A program made the position numbers and the translations under genes. Of a stretch of 64,000 nt of DNA, positions 57,323-64,000 are shown piece by piece. Each line of letters begins with the position of its first letter. Within the stretch, counting starts at the first letter, position 1. This stretch comes from Asterochloris sp. CNOR1 (lineage: Eukaryota > Chlorophyta > Trebouxiophyceae > Trebouxiales > Trebouxiaceae), in NCBI GenBank assembly GCA_963969365.1, contig OZ017763.1, forward strand, positions 1,550,001-1,614,000, given 5' to 3'. A model generated the notes under the pieces. The model had not been told where the DNA came from and did not search any database. It was given only the letters and a program-made list of their open reading frames with translations.

Positions 57323-58545
57323 GACAGCCCTTGGTGGGAGTAGGGCTGCTGCCTAGCAAGCGGAAGCGGCTGTCGAGTCGCCTGAAAAGAAGGGGAGTCA
57401 TAAACCTCCTACTCACCCAGCTTCCAGGCCGCGGCTTGATTGTTCTAGACTGGAGCGATGCAGCTCCAGGAACATGCAGCTCCTGTACCAAACCTGCAAT
57501 AATGTTGCTGGGAGGGAGCAGCTGAGGTGTCTGCGCAAGCAATTGAGCTTGTTTGCACCTCACCAAGCTTTCCTTTTGAAAGAGAATGCATTCGCTGTAG
57601 CTGTATTGTGCAGCATGGATCTGAGGCTGCCAAGATGGTAGCCACTGGTGAAGATCATGCAGGCTGCTGTGTCACTCGAGCAATTGCAGGGCAGAGTCCA
57701 TGGAGTCAAAGCAGCAGGAACATGTTTGTGGCAGCAGCAGCATGCTGCCACTGGAGCTGCAATGATATGTGGATCCCTTTGGCCACTGGGGTTTCAATCA
57801 CTGAAGGACCTCTGTTACAGGGTTATGCAATCCCTACAGCACCCTGAGCCATTGCAACGCAAGGTTCCTATGCTCACCAAACGGTATGCAACAGGAGCGC
57901 TTAGTTGCCTTGTCTGCTGCCAGCAGTATTGCTGTCACAAACCCTCAGGCCTTCTTGGGCCCTCTGTGCTCAGCTGAGCAGCATATCGCTCAACTGTATC
58001 ACAATTAGCATAAAGAGGCCACAATAGGCAAGATTGGGAATCTGTGCATACACAAACAGAGGTTCTGATAGTTCAAAGTGCCCAAAGTATTGTTCAGAGA
58101 GCAGGGCCTGCATCACAGGCAGCAATACCACACTGCTGACAGGCAGCACCAGAGGCCAGTACATGGACGAACCAAAAGTCCGCAGGGAGAAAATGGTGTA
58201 ACAGTCGACACCTCTGACGGGGACCAAAGACCAGTATACATACAAATATGCGCCGATGGGAAAGCAGAGCAGTACACGATGAGGGGAAAGCAGAGCAGTC
58301 CAAGATTAGGGGCAGCCATGCAGGGCAAGACCTGGTGTGCAACATGATATATGCTTGGACAACAGGCAGGGTTGCATGCTAAGAATGCAATCTTTTAGCA
58401 TGCAGCTTGCTGCTGAGGGGTATATGCTGCGTCTGCCTGAGCAAAAACAAAAGCGGGGGCAAAAAGAGGCTGTGGGACACACACACGTGGCGAACAAAGG
58501 CTTGTCTTGGTGAAACGCGTCTGTCGATGGCTGTTATCCGCCACC
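57323..58545. other. Spacer between tandem aquaporin genes
   Basis: 1.2 kb with the promoter of aquaporin 1 and the 3' UTR of aquaporin 2. Short duplicated segments occur (GGGAAAGCAGAGCAGT twice at 58258-58300). I see no gene. Confidence 0.55.
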
Positions 58546-60406
58546 TTAGACAACAGTGTCGAGGCTGGCACTGTCATTGTGAGCCAGTGCGTGGGGCGCC
58601 GCGCCCTTGTGCTGGTCTGGCATGCTGGACGTCTCCTGCTGGCCACGCATGCCTGAGAAAGCAGGCAATGACATTTTCCCAGCTGGGGCCTCGCCTTCGG
58701 TCTCCTGGTCCTCAGGGGTGTCAAAAGTCTGCATCCACCAGTGCATGCTCTGAGCCTTTCAAGGTGCTGCAGGGGTAGTCCCAGCACGAACACGGCAGTC
58801 AATAGGAAGAAGGCTGCTCTCACCTGATCTGTGCGGTCCCGGAAGAAGCCCTCATATATAGCGGCCGCCAAGATGGCTCCGCTGAAAGGCCCCACCCAGA
58901 ACACCCACTGGTTGGTCCATGTATGGGCAACTGCTGAGGTCCCAAAGGAGCGTGCTGGGTTGATGCTGCATGGGCAGGGTTGCAATCTGTGGTGATGACT
59001 AAATTATAACCCCAGGCCAGCTAGTGTGCTGATAACAACACCACAATCTCATGGGCAGGGTGATGATTGCAGGGTGACGCATGCCAAAGTTGTGGTGCTC
59101 AAAAAGGCGCATGGCAGCAGTGCAAATCCTGACACAAAGCAGATGGCTCACCTGCACCCATCAATTGGTATGGCCACCAAGTGGGCCAGGAACACAGTCA
59201 ACCCAATGGCCAGGGGAGCCAGAATCTGCGAGGCAAATGACAAGCCTGCTCAGCTCCGACGTTCACTTTCACTGTTTTCAGCATCAAGCTTTCAAGCCAG
59301 CTTTGTGGGTATCATCGTTGCTGAAGGCAACTCCCTTTGACTGGCCGCAGCAGCCAACTCGTACACTCACCGGCAGATGGGCGGTGCTCACAGCCCGCTG
59401 AGCGTCGGTGGCAGCAAACACGATGAAGACCAGGAAACAGGTCAGCAAGGTCTCGGTGCCCCAACCCTGGCGGGCAATGACATCGTTGGCAGTGTTGAGA
59501 TGGTTGGCAGCACCCAGCGCAGCAGTAAAGCCAGAAGGGTCAATCTGCATGAAGCACAAGCGCAGTGAGTGAGCACCATGGGTGCCACAAGCACATCTGC
59601 ATGCACACAGCGCTGATGTTGAGATCACATGTGCGAATTTTGCCGTACCGCTTTGACGAGTGCTGAGCCAGTGCAAGCGCCCAGGCACTGGAAGATCATG
59701 TAAAGAAAGGCACGCGGTATGGAGATCCTGGCAGTGATGACAAAGCCCAGGGTCACAGCAGGGTTCAGGTGACCACCTACGAGGGCAGTCCAGTGGTCAG
59801 CAGTAGCTGAGGGGTTGCTCTCGGGCGCGGAGAGGAGCAGAGACGATGCTCACCACTGAAGGAGGCTGCACCATACACCATGACTGCAATGCTGAACCCA
59901 AATGCGAACGCAATGTTCAGGAGTGAGGTTGTGTTCCCCACAAAGCAGGATCCAGGCACCACATTCTTCAGGGCTGTGTTGCCACCAGAGCCGGAAGAGG
60001 CAACTGCAAGGGAGGGAGAGAGATCTCATCAGATATGTGACTGGAAGGCACAACATCACAGAACAAGGCCCTTGCCTGTGTCTGCAGAATGGCAGCCTGA
60101 AGTGACTGTCCCAGTGGCCAGAAAGATGAACATGAGCGTGAAGAAGTACTCAGCAGCAATTGCCTGCAGCGCAAGTGCACGCTTGTGGATCTGGAAAGAG
60201 TGCCATTTGCTCAGGAACAGGCCAAGTGCCTTGTGCGTTGGCACTAAGGGAATGCCATCAGGCACCTATCACACTGGCATTACAAGGCAGACGACGATGT
60301 ACTGCAACAAACACTCTGGTACCTTGAGGAATGTCAGAATGCCGCAGCTTTCTGTGAAGAGGGCCTTGATGAGTGCATGGCCATCTCTTGATGTCTTGAC
60401 CACCAT
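58546..60406 (-). CDS. PIP-like aquaporin, copy 2 (8 exons, 340 aa)
   Basis: Exons: 60406-60323, 60163-60076, 60003-59854, 59776-59649, 59544-59371, 59225-59152, 58965-58824, 58728-58546; total 1023 bases in frame. Six internal exons have exactly the lengths of copy 1 (88, 150, 128, 174, 74, 142). NPA motifs HLNPAVT and SINPARS are intact, and the filter is again Phe, His, Cys, Arg; TAHLP is conserved. The N-terminus is shorter, and the first exon (28 codons) corresponds to exons 1 and 2 of copy 1 with no intron between. The intron after 60076 has a GC donor (CAG/GCAAGG) where copy 1 has GT. The C-terminal tail is alignable ([12 protein letters not shown] against PPGKVALPAYSG) but otherwise diverged. 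The pair clearly arose by tandem duplication. Confidence 0.95.
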
Positions 60407-61179
60407 CTTGCAAAAATGCACGCCTTGCTACCACCTGCCTGCATGCCAGAGCGACGCCGCTTGGTGCTTGGTGCAAGGTGTTGAGAGGCTTGCATGCTGT
60501 CAGTGGTGTCTTCTGGGCACTGCAATAAAAATATCTAACACCCAGCTAAATGTTGTCCACAGACCCCGTCAATTGCAATCAGGCGTCGTCCCGGAAAGTG
60601 TGCAAGACGTGCAGCAGCAAAGCTTTGACATGCATGAAAAGCGGCCAACCAGCTCACTTTGATGAATCAGCGAGGGTCACTTGCTGCTTAGACTCGCCGT
60701 GGGATCAGAGTGGGCCTGCATGGCAGTATGCCCTCCTTGAATCTAAGGGAGCCAGAGCATGCAAGCCCTGCCACCATAGTTGATCAGGAACCATGTTTAC
60801 GTAGGCTTATGTGATCATAGCAAGGCCACAAATGGCAGCCTTCAGCAGAACGCACAGTCCATCCTTGAGAGGCAGATCTCGGCCAAAGCAAGGTCAGATT
60901 GGCCTCAGGTGCTACTGCATCCGGACACCTTCCACATGCCAACAGGATCACCTCCTGACCATTTGCAGCCATGGACAATATCTCACCTTGTTGCAGTTCG
61001 TGGGTGGACCGATGGCCGCGTGGAAAGCCCTTTTTCACGTGTGTCTGAAAAGATCATGAATCTACCACAAAAAATATAAAACTCTTCTGCTGGACACTGT
61101 TTTGAACTGATTTTGAATAAAGTCCAACTGGTCAATGTGGCCATTCGGTTGTGGAGCACACTGGTTGAAGTGATGAGTG
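60407..61179. other. Intergenic spacer, beta-mannosidase 3' side and aquaporin 2 promoter
   Basis: Both neighbours are on the minus strand. The right end is AT-rich (61060-61130, with AAAAAATATAAAAC and AATAAAG). No clear TGTAA element or gene was found. Confidence 0.5.
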
Positions 61180-64000
61180 TTAGGTCGCCGCAACAGAATC
61201 TGCCAGGCTTGTGATGTGCATGGAGGAGGCAAATTCATCTGCAGACGCTAGTGGGGCATCAGCCAAGAATGCAAGCGTCTGGGGCTGCCAGGGCAGCAGC
61301 AGAATGTTGTTGTTACTGAATCTGCCAGTCACAGGGCTGTCGAGAGCCACAAAGAGGGCGACACTTGAGCAGCGCAGCTCAAACTGGACCATGTGAGAGT
61401 TGAGGAGCTGCGCAGCACTGACCTGCACTTCAGGCTGTAGGGGCAAGTTGAGGTCTTTGAATTCTGTTAAGAAGACTTGACTACTGCTTGATTCAGGCTG
61501 TGCCGCCAAATCATCAGCAGGCTGGGCATCCAGCAGCATTGAGCCGGCTGCCGCCTCGGCGTGCCTGCCGGCTGCTCTGTTCAACGAGTGCCTGCCCACA
61601 TTGCCGCTGGAGGCACGCTCAGGGCCACCGCTGGCTGTGTCAGCTAAGGGAGGGTGGTGATGCCTGATTGGGGCCGGCTCTGATGGCACCTGCTCTGTCT
61701 GTGCCGCCTCAAGCTGCCTGCTGGGCCCTGGCTCGCCTGTGACAGCCACTGCCCTGATGTTCACCCTGATGGTGGCTGGTCGCGTTTCCAGCCGGCTTGG
61801 CGGCGGGCTGGACTTGAGGTAGCTGAGGCGCCGAGCCCCAGGCGGTGCGGGGTGCGCAGCTGCGTGGCTGCCACTGGCTGCCTCAGGTGAATGCAGTGCA
61901 ATGTTGCGGCTGCTGGCTGCGTCCATTGCATACGTAGCGGCATGGCTGCTGTCAGCTGCCCTATGCTGGAGAGTCACGTGCATGAAGCAGTCTCCAGCTG
62001 TGCAGCCCCCAGCATTGAGAATATCATCCACAGATTTCCTCCAGAGCTCCCTCGCCTCCTGTGGCTGCAGCTGGAAGTCTTGCTGGTGTATGGCAGAGGA
62101 GGCATTGCCCTCGTGCTGGTCCAGGCTGAGCAGCTCCACAGTGATGTTGCCTGCAGCCAGAGAGGGCACTGTGCTGCTGCATCTCTTATTCTGGACCTCA
62201 GCTGACCGTGAGCGGCCTTATGGGGAAGTGAAAGGCAGCCACCTGCAGGCCAGGGACACTGCTCCAAGGGTGAAATAACTGCCAGGCCTCCCTTTTTGTG
62301 AGCCAGCTGGAATACGGGCAGGTTGCTAGCTACAAGCCATGGGCCATGCAGCTGCTCATGGCCAGCAGTCATAGACCAAAGGGCTTGCTGCCATCTGGCC
62401 TTCCAGGGTTGGTCTTGTCCAGGTCTGCTGACTTTCCATTCCTTGCGCACTGAGTTTGGGTCTTGTCCTGGTCTGCTTACTTTCCATTCCCACGCACTGA
62501 GCTTCTTGAGACATGCCTGCCTCAGGACCGAAATTGCAATAAGGAGAGCACCTGGCCTCAGGCTGTACCTGTGTCAGGTATGCGCCAGTTGCTGGCAACC
62601 TGGGCATGGGCTGAGCTCTCTGTGGGAGGCACAAGGCAAGACAAACTGTTGTAGCCTGGGACGAGCTTACCTGTGACGGGCTTGTTCAAGTCGCTGACCA
62701 CCCAGACACTGACTGAGCTGTCTTCACGGTCCCAATAGGCAGAGACCAGGACTGGGGCAAAGATCCGCTTCAGGCTGTAGTGCAGCAGGCGCCAGTGACC
62801 CCCAAAGTCCAGCCCGCTCCAGGATGCCCCCTGCAGCAAAGATGTGCAGCACTGGCTTGATGTGGGATGCCAAGCCATGCAACAAGCACCAGTGATGGCA
62901 TCCAGAGTCCAGCCCGCTCCAGGGTGCCCTGCGCAGCAAGATTGTGCAGCTCTGGCATGATGGGGGATGCTAAGCCACGCAGCAGGCACCAGTGATGGCA
63001 TCCAAAGCCCAGCCTGCACAAGGATGTGCCCCTGCAGGACGGACAAACATCTCTGGCATGCAGAGAAGCTGGGCCAGGCAGCAGGCACCAGGGACGGCCC
63101 CAAGGTGCTCCACAATGTCCCTGCCAGCAACAACGTGCAGCTCTGGCTTGTTATGCCAGGCAGGGCGCCATGCATGGACACCAAAGTCCCATGAAGCCCC
63201 ATGCAGCACAAACAGCACAGCCAGGGTGGATGTTCAGTGTCAAAGCATCTGCTGTGAACACTCAGCTTGCTTCAACAAGGCCCCCTCTTGTGAAGCATAG
63301 CATAGCATTGGCCCCTGCGAGGAACACATGCCAGCCTTGTCCTGTAACGTGCAGATGGGCGGCTATCTGGTAGCCGCCCGCCAATAGTCGTGCAGCTGCT
63401 GGGAGGGAATGCACAACAGTGTTGGGGGTGTTGGCCACGTCTGAGTCCACCACCAACCGGCCAGATGTCGTTTAGCTGCCAGTAGAGGATGCCCATGGTC
63501 TGAACCTCCGGGACGCCTTTCAAGCGGCGCCAGTGCTCCAGCGCTGTATGATAGGTCACAGCCTGCTGCACTTGCGTCAGGTAGAGCCACAGTTGGAACA
63601 GCCTGCAGAGCAGCTAGGTCTGTCAGGCCATTTCTGAGACTATACCTGCAATGCACGTGAGTTACTCAGAGTCACAGCTGCACCAGCTTTGCAGGGCCAG
63701 TCACGGTGGTCACGGGCTTATGCTACTGAGTGCTGGCAGTTGTCAGGGCTGTGTCAGGTAGTGAACATGCCCAATGAGGTGACTAGCAAGAGCTAGCAGA
63801 ACAATCAATTGCTGGCTTGCCGGGGCAGAGAAGCGTGCAGTGGGAGGCACTTGCTATCAGCTGCACACCACAAGACGTCTGCTCAGGCTCCACGAGCAGC
63901 GGGTCTGCACCTACTCAGTTGATCATCCAGGCACTGCACATCTAGCACAACTGGTACTTGCTGCAACAGTATCCTGATGGCTGCACAGCTGTTGCTGAGT
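61180..64000 (-). CDS. Beta-mannosidase (GH2-like), C-terminal part; 5' end beyond the right edge
   Basis: Beta-mannosidase removes terminal beta-mannose residues from oligosaccharides. Exons seen: 63602-63458, 62830-62671, 62150-61180, with matching phases (about 424 aa). The first encodes [20 protein letters not shown] and [11 protein letters not shown]; the second [20 protein letters not shown] then [14 protein letters not shown]; the last a beta-sandwich domain ending in a stop. WQLNDIW and the GGHW..LHY..KR.FAPVLVS block are characteristic of the family. The catalytic glutamates should lie upstream and are not visible. The last exon carries an insertion of about 160 low-complexity residues (61477-61962, rich in Ala, Ser, Pro, Arg and His) between CFMHVTLQH and [12 protein letters not shown]. 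The intron 62831-63457 is filled with copies of the following exon edge. Nothing recognisable was resolved in 63603-64000. Confidence 0.88.
62890..63215 (-). repeat. Four degenerate copies of the 5' part of beta-mannosidase exon 62671-62830
   Basis: The exon edge on plus (CCAAAGTCCAGCCCGCTCCAG then GATGCCCCCTGCAG) recurs as CCAGAGTCCAGCCCGCTCC (about 62898-62945) and CCAAAGCCCAGCC (about 62999-63045), then more diverged at about 63088-63135 and 63168-63210. On the minus strand they read like GTLERAGL or GASWDFG. Spacing is about 90-105 bases. Confidence 0.9.

Noticed and set aside
1-64000. Transposons or retroelements as the source of the repeats
   Set aside because: Repeats are local, same-orientation copies of neighbouring exon edges; I saw no terminal repeats, target-site duplications, transposase or reverse transcriptase motifs.
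1-64000. tRNA or rRNA genes
   Set aside because: No cloverleaf A/B box pair or rRNA core sequence was noticed on either strand by eye; a covariance-model scan would be decisive.

Overview
The window is nuclear DNA from an intron-rich eukaryote, most likely a green alga close to Trebouxiophyceae. The inference rests on a plastid-type pyruvate kinase, a plant-type PQQL-like M16 peptidase, PIP-like aquaporins, a plastid-type alpha/beta hydrolase, many short GT-AG introns with CTGCAG acceptors, and TGTAA poly(A)-like elements downstream of several stops. I recognise no tRNA, rRNA, CRISPR array, complete transposon or viral gene. Gene models were built by hand from splice signals, reading-frame phase and remembered family motifs. 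About 94 introns were modelled, nearly all with consistent phase.

Layout. Minus strand, left to right: DNA2 helicase-nuclease (15158 to beyond the left edge), plastid-type pyruvate kinase (about 23325 to 15461), and an ankyrin-repeat protein (26087-24067). Plus strand: a small single-membrane-span protein (26439-27645), a plastid-type alpha/beta hydrolase (28357-30434), and an ABCG half transporter (30903-35588, 20 exons, 634 aa). Then come a small unrecognised minus-strand gene (36910-36523), an ankyrin pseudogene fragment (about 37571-37726), and a PQQL-like M16 metallopeptidase on the plus strand (38117-53127, 22 exons, 1004 aa). The right end is minus strand: two tandem aquaporins (57322-54042 and 60406-58546) and the C-terminal part of a beta-mannosidase (61180 to beyond the right edge). 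The genes look like ordinary housekeeping and transport functions; nothing suggests a shared pathway or operon.

The unusual content is in the introns. In at least 20 of them, the edge of the neighbouring exon, usually with its splice site, recurs inside the intron as one to six degenerate copies, often tandem at about 40-250 bp spacing. It occurs in DNA2, pyruvate kinase, ABCG, M16, aquaporin 1 and beta-mannosidase. The tandem aquaporins act as an internal control: six internal exons have identical lengths, yet copy 1 introns total about 2.2 kb and copy 2 introns about 0.84 kb. One exon-edge copy is present in copy 1 and absent from the matching copy 2 intron. I infer that serial duplication of exon-intron junctions enlarges introns here.

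A second notable structure is a dispersed duplication (25931-26513 and 37571-38207) of a divergent 5' region. It carries the start of an ankyrin gene on one strand and the first exon of the M16 gene on the other. At the left copy the ankyrin gene is intact and the M16-like exon appears to have been taken over by a new small membrane-protein gene. At the right copy M16 is intact and the ankyrin gene is a fragment.
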